Below, piece by piece: positions 30,298 to 40,125 of a DNA stretch of 64,000 bases. Both the position numbers and the translations under genes were made by a program. The notes under the pieces were generated by a model. That model ran no database searches. It was not told the DNA's origin and saw only the letters and a program-made list of their open reading frames with translations. Source of the stretch: Phytopseudomonas argentinensis (GTDB taxonomy: Bacteria; Pseudomonadota; Gammaproteobacteria; Pseudomonadales; Pseudomonadaceae); contig NZ_FORC01000001.1 in NCBI RefSeq assembly GCF_900113905.1, forward strand, positions 434,001 to 498,000, written 5' to 3'. How positions within the stretch are numbered: position 1 is the stretch's first letter; each line of letters opens with the position of its first letter.

Positions 30298-30465
30298 ATG
30301 CCCAGCCCATCCGAAGACACCGAGGGCAAACGCCGCGAACGCCGGTTGTTTGTGTTCCTGGTGATATTTCTCTTCCCGCTGCTTTCCGTGGCCCTCGTCG
30401 GCGCCTACGGCTTCGCGGTGTGGTTCCTGCAGATGCTCTTCGGCCCGCCCGGCCCGCTCAACTGA
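30298..30465 (+). CDS. napE: Periplasmic nitrate reductase component NapE
   Basis: A 55-residue inner-membrane protein with a charged N-terminus (EDTEGKRRERR) and one membrane helix (LFVFLVIFLFPLLSVALVGA) followed by FAVWFLQMLFGPPG, the NapE signature. Its exact role is unknown; it is found only in nap operons. The ATG at 30298 follows GAAGAA. It opens the napEDABC operon, and napD starts 24 bases later. No napF lies between them, unlike P. aeruginosa. Confidence 0.9.
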   Translation: MPSPSEDTEGKRRERRLFVFLVIFLFPLLSVALVGAYGFAVWFLQMLFGPPGPLN

Positions 30466-30489
30466 CCCCTCGGCTTACAGGAGCCCGTC

Positions 30490-30750
30490 ATGGACGCCCC
30501 CCTGCACATTGCCAGCTTCGTCGTGCATGCCCGCCCCGAGCAGCTCGACGCGGTGCTCGCCAACCTGCGCCTGCTCGATGATCTGGAAGTGCACCAGCAC
30601 AGCCCGGAAGGCAAGGCCGTGGTGGTGATCGAGGCGGTCGACGAACGCCTGATCATGCAGCGCATCGAGCAGGTCAACGCCCTGCCCGGGGTGCTCAATG
30701 CCGCGCTGATCTACCACGAATGCCTCAGCCCGCAAGGAGCCACTCAATGA
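30490..30750 (+). CDS. napD: NapA maturation chaperone NapD
   Basis: NapD binds the twin-arginine signal peptide of NapA and holds it back until the cofactor is loaded. The 86-residue protein has the NapD ferredoxin-like fold with [17 protein letters not shown] near the start and GKAVVVIEA in the middle. AGGAG lies upstream. Its stop overlaps the napA ATG (ATGA at 30747-30750), which ensures coupled synthesis of chaperone and client. Confidence 0.94.
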   Translation: MDAPLHIASFVVHARPEQLDAVLANLRLLDDLEVHQHSPEGKAVVVIEAVDERLIMQRIEQVNALPGVLNAALIYHECLSPQGATQ

Positions 30751-33251
30751 CCATGACCCGCCGCGAATTCACCAAGGCCCAGGCCGCAGCCATCGCTGCC
30801 GCGGCGGCCGGCCTGCCGCTCGCCTCAACCGCCAGCAACCTGATTGCCGATGCGGAGAACACCCGCCTGGACTGGAACAAGGCGCCCTGCAGCTTCTGCG
30901 GCACCGGCTGCAGTGTGATGGTCGCCACCCGCGACAACCGCGTGGTGGCCACCCACGGCGACATCAAGGCCGAGGTCAACCGCGGCCTGAACTGCGTCAA
31001 GGGCTACTTCTTGTCGAAGATCATGTACGGCGTCGACCGCCTGACCACGCCGCTGCTGCGCATGAAAGACGGCAACTACGACAAGCAGGGCGAATTCCAG
31101 CCGATCAGCTGGCAGCAGGCCTTCGACATCATGGAGGAGAAATTCAAGGCTGCCCTGCGCGAGCACGGCCCCCAGGCCGTGGGCATGTTCGGTTCGGGGC
31201 AGTGGACGATCTGGGAAGGCTACGCCGCCAACAAGCTGATGAAGGCCGGCTTTCGCAGCAACAACATCGACCCCAACGCGCGCCACTGCATGGCCTCGGC
31301 GGTGATGGGCTTCATGCGCACTTTCGGCATGGACGAGCCGATGGGCTGCTACGACGACATCGAGGCCACCGACAGCTTCGTGCTGTGGGGCTCGAACATG
31401 GCCGAGATGCACCCGGTGTTGTGGAGCCGGGTCACCGACCGGCGCCTGAGCAAGCCGGGCGTCAAGGTCGCCGTGCTGTCGACCTTCGAGCACCGCAGCT
31501 TCGACCTGGCCGACATCCCCATGGTGTTCAAACCGCAGACCGACCTGCTGATCCTCAACTACATCGCCAACCACATCATCCAGAGCGGCGCGGTGAACCA
31601 GGATTTCGTCAAACGCCACACCCGCTTCGCCCTTGGCGCCGACGACATCGGCTACGGCCTGCGTCCGGACAACCCGCTGGAGGTGAAGGCCAGGAACGCG
31701 AAGAATGCCAACACCTGGAGCGACATGTCCTTCGAGCAGTTCGCCGCCTTCGTCAAACCCTACACCCTGGAGCGCGCCGCCAAGGAGTCGGGCGTGCCCG
31801 CCGAGCGCCTCAAGGCGCTGGCCGAGCTGTACGCCGACCCGCAGCGCAAGGTAGTGTCGTTCTGGACCATGGGCTTCAACCAGCACACCCGAGGCGTGTG
31901 GGCCAATAACCTGATCTACAACATCCACTTGCTGACCGGCAAGATCAGTGAGCCGGGCAACAGCCCCTTCTCCCTGACCGGCCAGCCGTCGGCCTGCGGC
32001 ACCGCCCGCGAAGTCGGCACCTTCTCCCATCGCCTGCCCGCCGACCTGGTGGTGACCAACCCGAAACACCGCGCCACCGCCGAGAAGATCTGGAAGCTGC
32101 CCGCCGGCACCATCCAGGAAAAACCCGGCTTCCACGCCGTGGAGCAGAGCCGCATGCTCAAGGATGGCGTGCTCAAGGTGTACTGGACCCAGGTCAGCAA
32201 CAACATGCAGGCCGGCCCCAACATCATGCAGGAGGTGCTGCCCGGTTGGCGCAAGCCGGACAACTTCGTGATCGTCTCCGATGTGTACCCGACCGTCTCG
32301 GCCCAGGCCGCCGACCTGATTCTGCCCAGTGCCATGTGGGTCGAGAAGGAAGGGGCCTACGGCAACGCCGAGCGCCGCACGCAGTTCTGGCATCAGCTGG
32401 TCGGCGCACCGGGCGAGGCGAAATCCGACCTGTGGCAGCTGGTGGAGTTCTCCAAGCGCTTTACCACCGATGAGGTCTGGCCGGCCGAGCTGCTCGCCAA
32501 GGCGCCAGAGCTCAAGGGCAAGACGCTCTATGAGGTGCTGTACAAGAACGGTCAGGTCGATGCCTTCCCGGCCGAACAGCTGGAAAAGGGCTTTCGCAAC
32601 GACGAGGCCAAGGCCTTCGGCTACTACCTGCAGAAGGGCCTGTTCGAGGAGTATGCACAGTTCGGCCGCGGCCACGGGCACGACCTGGCGCCGTTCGACC
32701 GCTACCACAGCGAACGCGGTCTGCGCTGGCCGGTGGTCGAAGGCGCGGAAACCCGCTGGCGCTACCGCGAGGGCCACGACCCCTACGTGGCCAAGGGCAG
32801 CGAGGTGCAATTCTACGGCTACCCGGACAACCGCGCGATCATATTCGCCCTGCCCTACGAGCCGCCAGCCGAGGCGCCGGACGACGACTACCCGTTCTGG
32901 CTCAGCACCGGCCGCGTGCTCGAACACTGGCACACCGGCAGCATGACCCAGCGCGTCGACGAGCTGCACCGCGCCGTGCCCGATGCCCTGGTGTACATGC
33001 ACCCCGATGACGCCCGCGCGCTCAACGCCCGCCGTGGCAGCGAGGTGAAGGTGATCAGCCGGCGCGGCGAGATCCGCGCGCGCATCGAGACCCGCGGGCG
33101 CAACAAGCCGCCCCGCGGCCTGGTGTTCGTGCCCTTCTTCGACGCCAACAAGCTGGTCAACAAGGTGACCCTGGACGCCACCGACCCGATCTCCAAGCAG
33201 ACCGACTACAAGAAGTGCGCGGTGAAGATCCAGCTGATCAGCGCAGCCTGA
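30747..33251 (+). CDS. napA: Periplasmic nitrate reductase catalytic subunit NapA
   Basis: NapA reduces nitrate to nitrite in the periplasm with a Mo-bis-MGD cofactor and one [4Fe-4S] cluster. The protein has 834 residues. It starts with a twin-arginine signal (TRREFTK, then an Ala-rich hydrophobic stretch). The cluster cysteines are C48, C51, C55 and C83. The molybdenum ligand is Cys181 in ARHCMASAV. The ATG at 30747 overlaps the napD stop and has AAGGAGC upstream; an in-frame start at 30720 is rejected. Electrons come from NapC through NapB, encoded next. The moeA-moaB and mobA genes in this window make its cofactor. Confidence 0.98.
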   Translation: MTMTRREFTKAQAAAIAAAAAGLPLASTASNLIADAENTRLDWNKAPCSFCGTGCSVMVATRDNRVVATHGDIKAEVNRGLNCVKGYFLSKIMYGVDRLTTPLLRMKDGNYDKQGEFQPISWQQAFDIMEEKFKAALREHGPQAVGMFGSGQWTIWEGYAANKLMKAGFRSNNIDPNARHCMASAVMGFMRTFGMDEPMGCYDDIEATDSFVLWGSNMAEMHPVLWSRVTDRRLSKPGVKVAVLSTFEHRSFDLADIPMVFKPQTDLLILNYIANHIIQSGAVNQDFVKRHTRFALGADDIGYGLRPDNPLEVKARNAKNANTWSDMSFEQFAAFVKPYTLERAAKESGVPAERLKALAELYADPQRKVVSFWTMGFNQHTRGVWANNLIYNIHLLTGKISEPGNSPFSLTGQPSACGTAREVGTFSHRLPADLVVTNPKHRATAEKIWKLPAGTIQEKPGFHAVEQSRMLKDGVLKVYWTQVSNNMQAGPNIMQEVLPGWRKPDNFVIVSDVYPTVSAQAADLILPSAMWVEKEGAYGNAERRTQFWHQLVGAPGEAKSDLWQLVEFSKRFTTDEVWPAELLAKAPELKGKTLYEVLYKNGQVDAFPAEQLEKGFRNDEAKAFGYYLQKGLFEEYAQFGRGHGHDLAPFDRYHSERGLRWPVVEGAETRWRYREGHDPYVAKGSEVQFYGYPDNRAIIFALPYEPPAEAPDDDYPFWLSTGRVLEHWHTGSMTQRVDELHRAVPDALVYMHPDDARALNARRGSEVKVISRRGEIRARIETRGRNKPPRGLVFVPFFDANKLVNKVTLDATDPISKQTDYKKCAVKIQLISAA

Positions 33252-33262
33252 GGAGAACAACG

Positions 33263-33748
33263 ATGAAACTGCGTTATCTGCCCCTGCTGCTGCTCGCCGT
33301 GTTCGGCGTGGCGGTGGCCGCCGACCTCGGCTACCCACTCGATGCGCCGGCTCCGGACGGGCGGCGCCCTGGCGGCACCCTGACCCAGGAATTCCCGGCG
33401 CCGCGCATCGCCCCCGAAGAGAACAAGGACATGCGCCGCGAGCGCAACTACCCCGAGCAGCCACCGACCATCCCGCACACCATCGTCGGCTACCAGGTGG
33501 ATCGCTTCGGCAATCGCTGCCTGGCCTGCCACAGCCGAGCCAACAGCGCGCGTAGCCAGGCGCCGATGATCAGCATCAGCCATTACATGGACCGTGACGG
33601 CCAGGCCCTGGCGGCCATGTCGCCGCGCCGCTACTTCTGTACCCAGTGCCACGTTACCCAGGCCGAGGTGAAGCCGCTGGTGGACAACGGCTTCAAGACT
33701 ATCGACCAGATTCTGCAGGAAGAAAACCAACCTGCCGGGCACCCCTGA
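33263..33748 (+). CDS. napB: Diheme cytochrome c NapB
   Basis: NapB is the small periplasmic electron-transfer subunit paired with NapA. The 161-residue protein has a signal peptide (RYLPLLLLAVFGVAVAA) and two heme-binding motifs, CLACH (86-90) and CTQCH (126-130). Distal histidines are present (PHTIVGYQ and ISHYMD). AGGAG lies before the ATG, 11 bases after napA. Confidence 0.96.
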   Translation: MKLRYLPLLLLAVFGVAVAADLGYPLDAPAPDGRRPGGTLTQEFPAPRIAPEENKDMRRERNYPEQPPTIPHTIVGYQVDRFGNRCLACHSRANSARSQAPMISISHYMDRDGQALAAMSPRRYFCTQCHVTQAEVKPLVDNGFKTIDQILQEENQPAGHP

Positions 33749-33757
33749 GGAGGCACC

Positions 33758-34354
33758 ATGAAATCGCTGCTCGCCCTGCTCGGCACCTACTGGAAGGTCC
33801 TGCGCCGCCCTAGCGTGCATTACAGCCTGGGCTTTCTGACCCTGGGCGGTTTCATCGCCGGGATCATCTTCTGGGGTGGTTTCAACACCGCGCTGGAGGC
33901 CACCAATACCGAACAGTTCTGCACCTCCTGCCACGAGATGCACGACAACGTATTCGTCGAGCTGCAGGACACCATCCACTACAACAACCGTTCCGGGGTG
34001 CGCGCCACCTGCCCGGATTGTCACGTGCCGCACCAGTGGACGGACAAGATCGCCCGCAAGATGCAGGCTTCCAAGGAGGTGTGGGGCAAGATCTTCGGCA
34101 CCATCAACACCCGCGAGAAGTTTCTCGACAAGCGCCGCGAACTGGCCGAACACGAATGGGCACGCCTCAAGGCCAACGACTCACTGGAATGCCGCAACTG
34201 CCACAACTTCGACTTCATGGACTTCACCCGCCAGAGCAAGCGTGCGGCGCAGATGCACTCCACCGCCTTGGCCAATGGTGAGGCCACCTGCATCGACTGC
34301 CACAAGGGCATTGCCCACAAGTTGCCGGACATGCACGGCGTGCCTGGCTGGTAA
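33758..34354 (+). CDS. napC: Tetraheme cytochrome c NapC
   Basis: NapC is a NapC/NirT-family quinol dehydrogenase anchored by one N-terminal membrane helix (about 22-41). It passes electrons from the quinol pool to NapB and NapA. The 198-residue protein has four CxxCH motifs: CTSCH (55-59), CPDCH (85-89), CRNCH (145-149) and CIDCH (178-182). The gene lies 9 bases after napB and ends the operon. Confidence 0.97.
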   Translation: MKSLLALLGTYWKVLRRPSVHYSLGFLTLGGFIAGIIFWGGFNTALEATNTEQFCTSCHEMHDNVFVELQDTIHYNNRSGVRATCPDCHVPHQWTDKIARKMQASKEVWGKIFGTINTREKFLDKRRELAEHEWARLKANDSLECRNCHNFDFMDFTRQSKRAAQMHSTALANGEATCIDCHKGIAHKLPDMHGVPGW

Positions 34355-34375
34355 GCAGCCGGCCGGCGCGGCAGA

Positions 34376-35098
34376 ATGCCGGCCATGACCATACCCCCTC
34401 TGCCCCGCTGCTGCACGCCTCTCGACGATCATTGGCCGTTCGCCCGGCCATTGGCCGGCGCGCAGCTGATCAGCACCCACTTCGACCCGACCCGGCTAGC
34501 TGATGATGACTACAGGGCCGCAGGCGTCCCGGCGGTTCGCGGTGTGGCCAAGCGCCAGGCCGAGCATCTGGCCGGGCGCCTGTGTGCGCGAGAAGCACTG
34601 CGCCGGGTAACCGGGGTGGCCAGCGTGCCGGCGGTCGGCGAAGATCGCGCGCCGCAGTGGCCGGCGCAGGTCAGCGGCTCGATCACCCACGGCCAGGGCT
34701 GGGCTGCCGCCATCGTCGCGCCTGCTCGCCAGTGGCGCGGCCTGGGTCTGGATGTCGAGGGCATTCTGTCGAGCGAACGCGCCGAACGGCTGGTGGGCGA
34801 GATTCTCACCAACGACGAACTGGCGCTGATTGCCGATCTGAGCCCCGCGCAACGTGCCTGGCGGATCAGCCTGACCTTTTCCCTCAAGGAAAGCCTGTTC
34901 AAGGCGCTCTACCCGCTGGTGCTGACGCGCTTCTATTTTCAGGAGGCCGAACTGCTCAGCATCGACCCGGCGCAGCAAACCGCGCGCCTGCGCCTGCTTG
35001 TCGATTTGAGCGACGCCTGGCCAGCCGGCAGCGAACTGAACGGCCATTACGCCGAACTGGACGAACAGATACTCAGCCTGGTGGCCATCGCCGCGTAG
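34376..35098 (+). CDS. pcpS: 4'-phosphopantetheinyl transferase, Sfp/EntD type (PcpS-like)
   Basis: This enzyme transfers phosphopantetheine from CoA to carrier proteins of fatty acid, siderophore and polyketide synthesis. In P. aeruginosa PcpS is the only such enzyme and serves both primary and secondary metabolism. The protein has 240 residues with VAKRQAEHLAGRLCAREAL, SGSITHG, the metal-binding motif GLGLDVE (Asp126, Glu128) and FSLKESLFKALYP (Lys171, Glu172). A second ATG lies three codons into the gene. It is 21 bases after napC but probably unrelated in function. A small perfect hairpin follows (35104-35120). Confidence 0.93.
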   Translation: MPAMTIPPLPRCCTPLDDHWPFARPLAGAQLISTHFDPTRLADDDYRAAGVPAVRGVAKRQAEHLAGRLCAREALRRVTGVASVPAVGEDRAPQWPAQVSGSITHGQGWAAAIVAPARQWRGLGLDVEGILSSERAERLVGEILTNDELALIADLSPAQRAWRISLTFSLKESLFKALYPLVLTRFYFQEAELLSIDPAQQTARLRLLVDLSDAWPAGSELNGHYAELDEQILSLVAIAA

Positions 35099-35103
35099 TC
35101 GAT

Positions 35104-35235
35104 GGTGGGCTACGCCCACCCTACGGGACTGATCAAACGAATACCGAGAAAGGCCACCCGCGCGCGCCTGTGGGAACGCTCCATGCGCGCGAGATCACGC
35201 ACAGCGGCCGCAGGGCGGATGCCGCCCCACAAGGA
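35104..35235. repeat. REP-like repeats between pcpS and apeB
   Basis: A perfect hairpin GGTGGGC-TAC-GCCCACC (35104-35120) is followed by a diverged relative of the TGTGGGAGCG element (from about 35169, reading TGTGGGAACGCTCCATGCG). Both types are common between Pseudomonas genes. No gene is supported in the 198-base gap. Confidence 0.5.
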
Positions 35236-35296
35236 AACGCCAACAGCGCCGCCGGCAAATCCGATAAACTCGGCACATTGCCGTCCGGAGTGCCCC

Positions 35297-36586
35297 ATGC
35301 GCGAAGAATTGAATCAAGGCCTGCTCGACTTTCTCAACGCCTCCCCTACCCCCTTCCATGCCACCAGCAGCCTGGCCATGCGCCTCGAAGCCGCCGGCTA
35401 TCGCCAGCTCGACGAGCGCGCGCCCTGGTACACAGAAGCCGGTGGCCGCTATTACGTGACCCGTAACGATTCCTCGATCATCGCCTTCAAGCTCGGCACT
35501 CGCTCGCCGGTCGAAGGTGGCGTGCGCCTGGTCGGTGCCCATACCGACAGCCCGTGCCTGCGCGTCAAGCCCAACCCCGAGCTGGAGCGTCAGGGTTACT
35601 TCCAGCTCGGCGTCGAGGTTTACGGTGGCGCGCTGCTGGCCCCCTGGTTCGACCGCGACCTGTCCCTGGCCGGCCGGGTGACCTACCGCCGCGACGGCAA
35701 GGTGGAAAGCGCGCTGATCGACTTCTACCAGCCCATCGCCGTGATCCCCAGCCTGGCCATCCACCTCAACCGTGAAGCCAACCAGGGCTGGGCAATCAAC
35801 GCCCAGAACGAGTTGCCGCCGATCCTCGCCCAGCTAGCTGGCGCAGAAGGTGCCGACTTCCGCGCCCTGCTCAGCGAGCAGTTGGCCATGGAGCACGATT
35901 TCAACGCCGATGCGGTGCTCGACTACGAGCTGAGTTTCTACGACACCCAAAGCGCCGCGGTGGTGGGCCTGAATCAGGACTTCATCGCCAGTGCGCGCCT
36001 GGACAACCTGCTGTCCTGCTACGCCGGCCTGCAGGCGCTGCTCGATGCCGGCGACGAGGAAACCTGCGTGCTGGTCTGCACCGACCACGAAGAGGTCGGC
36101 TCCAGCTCGGCGTGCGGCGCCGATGGCCCGATGCTCGAGCAGGTGCTGCGCCGCGTGCTGCCCCAGGGTGACGACTTCGTGCGCACCATCCAGCGCTCGC
36201 TGCTGGTCTCGGCGGACAACGCCCACGGCGTGCACCCCAACTACGAAGCCAAGCACGACGGCAACCACGGGCCCAAGCTCAACGCCGGCCCGGTGATCAA
36301 GATCAACAGCAACCAGCGCTACGCCACCAACAGCGAAACCGCCGGTTTCTTCCGCCACCTGTGCCTGGAAAACGAGGTGCCGGTACAGAGCTTCGTGACC
36401 CGCAGCGACATGGGTTGCGGCTCGACCATCGGCCCGATCACCGCCAGCCAGCTCGGCGTGCGCACCGTGGACATCGGCCTGCCGACCTTCGCCATGCACT
36501 CGATTCGCGAACTGGCCGGCAGCCAGGATCTGGCGCACTTGGTGAAAGTGCTGGGCGCCTTCTACAACAGCCATGACCTGCCCTGA
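35297..36586 (+). CDS. apeB: M18 family aminopeptidase ApeB
   Basis: A cytoplasmic dinuclear zinc aminopeptidase that removes N-terminal acidic or other residues from peptides and forms large tetrahedral complexes in relatives. The protein has 429 residues from [12 protein letters not shown], with GGAG upstream; the long in-frame upstream part through the repeat region is rejected. Metal-site motifs are [30 protein letters not shown], and a C-terminal [10 protein letters not shown] with the last His ligand. [10 protein letters not shown] is the family signature. gmhA follows after 7 bases, and the two may be co-transcribed. Confidence 0.94.
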   Translation: MREELNQGLLDFLNASPTPFHATSSLAMRLEAAGYRQLDERAPWYTEAGGRYYVTRNDSSIIAFKLGTRSPVEGGVRLVGAHTDSPCLRVKPNPELERQGYFQLGVEVYGGALLAPWFDRDLSLAGRVTYRRDGKVESALIDFYQPIAVIPSLAIHLNREANQGWAINAQNELPPILAQLAGAEGADFRALLSEQLAMEHDFNADAVLDYELSFYDTQSAAVVGLNQDFIASARLDNLLSCYAGLQALLDAGDEETCVLVCTDHEEVGSSSACGADGPMLEQVLRRVLPQGDDFVRTIQRSLLVSADNAHGVHPNYEAKHDGNHGPKLNAGPVIKINSNQRYATNSETAGFFRHLCLENEVPVQSFVTRSDMGCGSTIGPITASQLGVRTVDIGLPTFAMHSIRELAGSQDLAHLVKVLGAFYNSHDLP

Positions 36587-36593
36587 GGCGACC

Positions 36594-37181
36594 ATGATCG
36601 AACATATCCGCAACAGCCTGCTCGAAGCCCAACGCGCCCTCGAAGCCTTTATCGGCAGCGAGCAGACGCTGGCCAATATCGAACGCGCCGGCGACCTGCT
36701 GGTGAGCAGCTTCGAAGCCAGGGGCAAGGTGTTTTCCTGCGGCAACGGCGGCTCGATGTGCGATGCCATGCACTTCGCCGAGGAACTGACCGGGCGCTAT
36801 CGCAAGAACCGCCCAGGCATCGCCGCGGTGTCGATCAGCGACGCCAGCCATATCAGCTGCGTGGCCAACGACTTCGGTTACGACCACATCTTCTCGCGCT
36901 ACGTGGAATCCCACGGCCGCGAAGGCGATGTGCTGCTGGCCATCAGCACCAGTGGCAAGAGCCCCAACGTGGTCAAGGCCGCCGAAGCTGCCAAGGCACT
37001 GGGAATCAAGGTCATTGCCCTGACCGGCAAGCCCGGCTCGTTGCTGGAGAGCCTGGCCGACGTGTGCATCTGCGCGCCGGGCGGCGACTTCGCCGACCGT
37101 ACCCAGGAGCTGCATATCAAGGTCATCCATATCCTTATCGAACTGGTCGAGCGCCGTCTCAGCCCGGAAAACTACGCCTGA
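36594..37181 (+). CDS. gmhA: Sedoheptulose 7-phosphate isomerase GmhA
   Basis: GmhA converts sedoheptulose 7-phosphate to D-glycero-manno-heptose 7-phosphate, the first step to the heptose of lipopolysaccharide core. The 195-residue SIS-domain protein carries [35 protein letters not shown] (phosphosugar binding) and [15 protein letters not shown] with the catalytic histidine. These match E. coli GmhA better than the related DiaA proteins. The ATG at 36594 has GAGG upstream. A frame shared with apeB would start 7 codons earlier but is less likely. Confidence 0.93.
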   Translation: MIEHIRNSLLEAQRALEAFIGSEQTLANIERAGDLLVSSFEARGKVFSCGNGGSMCDAMHFAEELTGRYRKNRPGIAAVSISDASHISCVANDFGYDHIFSRYVESHGREGDVLLAISTSGKSPNVVKAAEAAKALGIKVIALTGKPGSLLESLADVCICAPGGDFADRTQELHIKVIHILIELVERRLSPENYA

Positions 37182-37242
37182 GCCCGGGGCGGCGTCGGCT
37201 GGTGCCGCCACGACACTCACCCGCGTGATGGAGAGTTCGCGC

Positions 37243-39405
37243 GTGATCCGCTTCAACGCCCTGCTACGCCGCCTGCTGTTGCTGACGTTGTTGATCCTTG
37301 CCTGTCCGCTGGCACAGGCAGCGGGCATCCCGACCCTGTTCGGCAGCAGCGGTGAGTCCAGCGCCCAGCCCCAGGCGGACCAACCGCTGGATCGCTCCCT
37401 CGACGAAGTGATCCAGTCGCTGGAGAACGACAAGCAACGGGCACAGTTGCTCAATGACCTGAAAACCCTGCGCGATACCACCCAGCAAGCCCAGCCCGAG
37501 AGCCGCGATGGCGTGCTGGGCTTGATCGGCAGCACGCTGACCGAGATCGAAAGCCAGTTCTCCGGCGAGCACAGCCCCCTGGCGCGCTGGCAGCTGGAGC
37601 TGTCGCGCAGCCGCAGCGAACTGGCGGCGCTGCTGCCCGAGGCCGGCGAGCGCCTGGCGCTGGTCAGTAATTTCGCCTTGATCATCGGCATCTGGAGCCT
37701 GCTGGCCTTCGGGCTGCGCGCGCTCAGCCACCAGGTGCGCCTGCGTTTCGGCCTCGCCGAGGAGCTGCCCCAGAACCCGCGCCCCACCGACCTGCTGCGC
37801 TTCGCCCTGCGCAAACTCGGCCCCTGGTTCGCCGCCCTGCTGATCACCGGCTACCTGAGCTATGTACTGCCCGCCTCCCTGGGCCGCGACCTGGCCATGG
37901 TGCTGGCCTACGCGCTGGTGGTCGGCACCTGCTTCTCGGCGATCTGCGTGATCGCCTTCTCGCTGCTCGACGGCCCGCACCGGCGTACCGCCCTGAACAT
38001 CCTGCGCCGCCGCGCCTTTCGCCCGCTGTGGCTGATCGGCAGTTTCGCCGCCTTTGGCGAGGCCCTCAACGACCCACGCCTGGTCGCCAGCCTGGGTGGC
38101 AACCTGGCGCACACCACCGCCACCCTGACCAACGTGCTGGCGGCGCTGTGCACCGGCCTGTTCATCCTGCGTTTCCGTCGCCCGATCGCCCACCTGATCC
38201 GCAACCAGCCCCTGGCGCGGCGTCTGCGCCAGCGCGGCATCAGCGAGACCGTAGAGCTGCTGGGCAGCTTCTGGTACCTGCCGGCCCTGGCCCTGGTGGC
38301 GATTTCCCTGTCGGCCACCTTCGTGTCGGCCGGCGACACCAGCACCGCCTTCCGCCAGTCGCTGGTGTGCACCGTGCTGCTGGTCACCTGCATGGTCATC
38401 AACGGCCTGATCAGGCGGCGGCTGTTCCGCAGCCGCTCGCGCCACCGCCGCCATGCCGCCTATTTCGAGCGCTTCCAGAACTTCTTCCACACCATGCTCA
38501 GCCTCGCCGTCTGGCTGCTGTTCATCGAGCTGGGCCTGCGCGTGTGGGGGCTGTCGCTGATCCGCTTCGCCCAGGGCGACGGCCACGAGATCAGCCTCAA
38601 GCTGATCGGCCTGGGTGCGACCCTGGCCTGCGGCTGGCTGGTGTGGATTCTCGCCGACACCGCGGTGCACCACGCCCTGACGCGCTCACGCAAGGGCCAG
38701 ACCAACGCCCGCGCACAGACCATGATGCCGCTGATCCGCAACGTGCTGTTCATCAGCATCTTCATCATCGCGGCCATCGTCGCCCTGGCCAACATGGGCA
38801 TGAACGTCACCCCGCTGCTCGCCGGTGCCGGGGTAATCGGCCTGGCCATCGGCTTTGGCGCCCAATCGCTGGTGGCGGACCTGATCACCGGCCTGTTCAT
38901 CATCATCGAAGACTCCCTGGCCATCGACGACTACGTCGACGTCGGCGGCCACCTCGGTACCGTCGAAGGCCTGACCATCCGCACCGTGCGCCTGCGCGAC
39001 ATCGACGGCATCGTGCACACCATCCCGTTCAGCGAAATCAAGAGCATCAAGAACTACTCGCGCGAATTCGGCTACGCCATCTTTCGCGTCGCGGTGCCCC
39101 ATGACATGAACATCGACGAAGCCATCAAACTGCTGCGCGAGGTGGCCACCGAGTTGCGCAACGACGTGCTGATGCGCCGCAACATCTGGTCTCCCCTGGA
39201 GATCCAGGGCGTGGAAAGTTTCGAGTCAGGCAACGCGGTGCTGCGTGCGCGCTTCAAGACTGCGCCGATCAAGCAGTGGGAGGTGTCGCGCGCCTTCAAC
39301 CTGGGGCTCAAGCGCCACCTGGACGAGTCCGGCCTGAGCCTGGCGACGCCGCGCCTGACCGTGCAGATGACCGCGCTAAGCCCGAACAAGCCAGACGAGC
39401 AGTAA
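37243..39405 (+). CDS. MscS-family mechanosensitive channel, large (YbiO-like)
   Basis: A large MscS homolog of 720 residues with a signal peptide, a periplasmic helical region and around ten membrane helices, ending with the MscS pore and beta domains. The pore-lining part is PLLAGAGVIGLAIGFGAQSL followed by VADLITGLFIIIED and DYVDVGGHLGTVE. It should open under hypo-osmotic stress and release solutes. I prefer the GTG start at 37243, because GGAGAG is placed 7 bases before it; ATG 37228 has no ribosome site. YbiO is the nearest E. coli type. Confidence 0.88.
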   Translation: MIRFNALLRRLLLLTLLILACPLAQAAGIPTLFGSSGESSAQPQADQPLDRSLDEVIQSLENDKQRAQLLNDLKTLRDTTQQAQPESRDGVLGLIGSTLTEIESQFSGEHSPLARWQLELSRSRSELAALLPEAGERLALVSNFALIIGIWSLLAFGLRALSHQVRLRFGLAEELPQNPRPTDLLRFALRKLGPWFAALLITGYLSYVLPASLGRDLAMVLAYALVVGTCFSAICVIAFSLLDGPHRRTALNILRRRAFRPLWLIGSFAAFGEALNDPRLVASLGGNLAHTTATLTNVLAALCTGLFILRFRRPIAHLIRNQPLARRLRQRGISETVELLGSFWYLPALALVAISLSATFVSAGDTSTAFRQSLVCTVLLVTCMVINGLIRRRLFRSRSRHRRHAAYFERFQNFFHTMLSLAVWLLFIELGLRVWGLSLIRFAQGDGHEISLKLIGLGATLACGWLVWILADTAVHHALTRSRKGQTNARAQTMMPLIRNVLFISIFIIAAIVALANMGMNVTPLLAGAGVIGLAIGFGAQSLVADLITGLFIIIEDSLAIDDYVDVGGHLGTVEGLTIRTVRLRDIDGIVHTIPFSEIKSIKNYSREFGYAIFRVAVPHDMNIDEAIKLLREVATELRNDVLMRRNIWSPLEIQGVESFESGNAVLRARFKTAPIKQWEVSRAFNLGLKRHLDESGLSLATPRLTVQMTALSPNKPDEQ

Positions 39406-39511
39406 CAGGAACCACCGCACATCCACGCCGACTGCACGGCCATGGCGTGCCCGATAGCCTGCAGTTTCCGCTACCATGCGGCCACTTCTACACAACCGAT
39501 AGGGACATCTC

Positions 39512-40108
39512 ATGGATATCTCCACCCTTATCATCATCGCCGTACTGGTCGTGGTGGTCTTCTACGTGATCAGTGTCTACAACCGCCTGGTCAGCCTGCG
39601 CAACCGCTACCAGAACGGCTTCGCGCAGATCGAGGTGCAGCTCAAGCGCCGCTACGACCTGATTCCCAACCTGGTGGAAATCGCCAAGGCCTACCTGGCC
39701 CACGAGCGGGAAACCCTCGAGGCGGTGATTGCCGCTCGTAACGGTGCGGTCGAGGGTCTCAAGCAGGCCTCGCAGAATCCGGGCGATGCCCAGAGCATGA
39801 ACCTGCTGGCCAACGCCGAGGGCATGCTGAAGAATGCCATGGGCCGCCTCAACGTGACCGTCGAGGCCTACCCGGATCTGAAGGCCTCGCAGAACATGCA
39901 GCAGCTCAGCGAAGAGCTTTCCAGCACCGAGAACAAGGTGGCCTTTGCCCGCCAGGCCTACAACGACGCGGTCACCGCCTACAACGCCTACCGCCAGAGC
40001 TTCCCGCCGGTAGTGCTGGCAGGTGCCTTCGGCCATGGTACCGACGCGGCCCTGCTGGAATTCGCCGACAGCGCGGCGATTCAGGACGCACCCAAAGTCT
40101 CCTTCTGA
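39512..40108 (+). CDS. lemA: LemA family protein
   Basis: A 198-residue protein with a single N-terminal membrane helix (LIIIAVLVVVVFYVISVYN) and an all-helical domain with the LemA hallmarks NRYQNGFAQIEVQLKRRYDL, IPNLVEIAKAYLAHE and ELSSTENKVAFARQAYNDAV. The family is widely conserved; its function is unclear, but it is often paired with membrane peptidases or TPM-domain proteins. Here an M48 peptidase gene follows 17 bases downstream, which suggests a joint role in membrane protein quality control. Confidence 0.93.
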   Translation: MDISTLIIIAVLVVVVFYVISVYNRLVSLRNRYQNGFAQIEVQLKRRYDLIPNLVEIAKAYLAHERETLEAVIAARNGAVEGLKQASQNPGDAQSMNLLANAEGMLKNAMGRLNVTVEAYPDLKASQNMQQLSEELSSTENKVAFARQAYNDAVTAYNAYRQSFPPVVLAGAFGHGTDAALLEFADSAAIQDAPKVSF

Positions 40109-40125
40109 GCACGGGGCGTATTTAG

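Noticed and set aside
30825..33464. 879-residue open frame opposite napA
   Set aside because: Antisense to NapA with all its ligands intact; typical high-GC third-position artefact.
37264..38673. 469-residue open frame opposite the MscS gene
   Set aside because: Gln/Gly/Ala-rich shadow sequence of the membrane protein gene.
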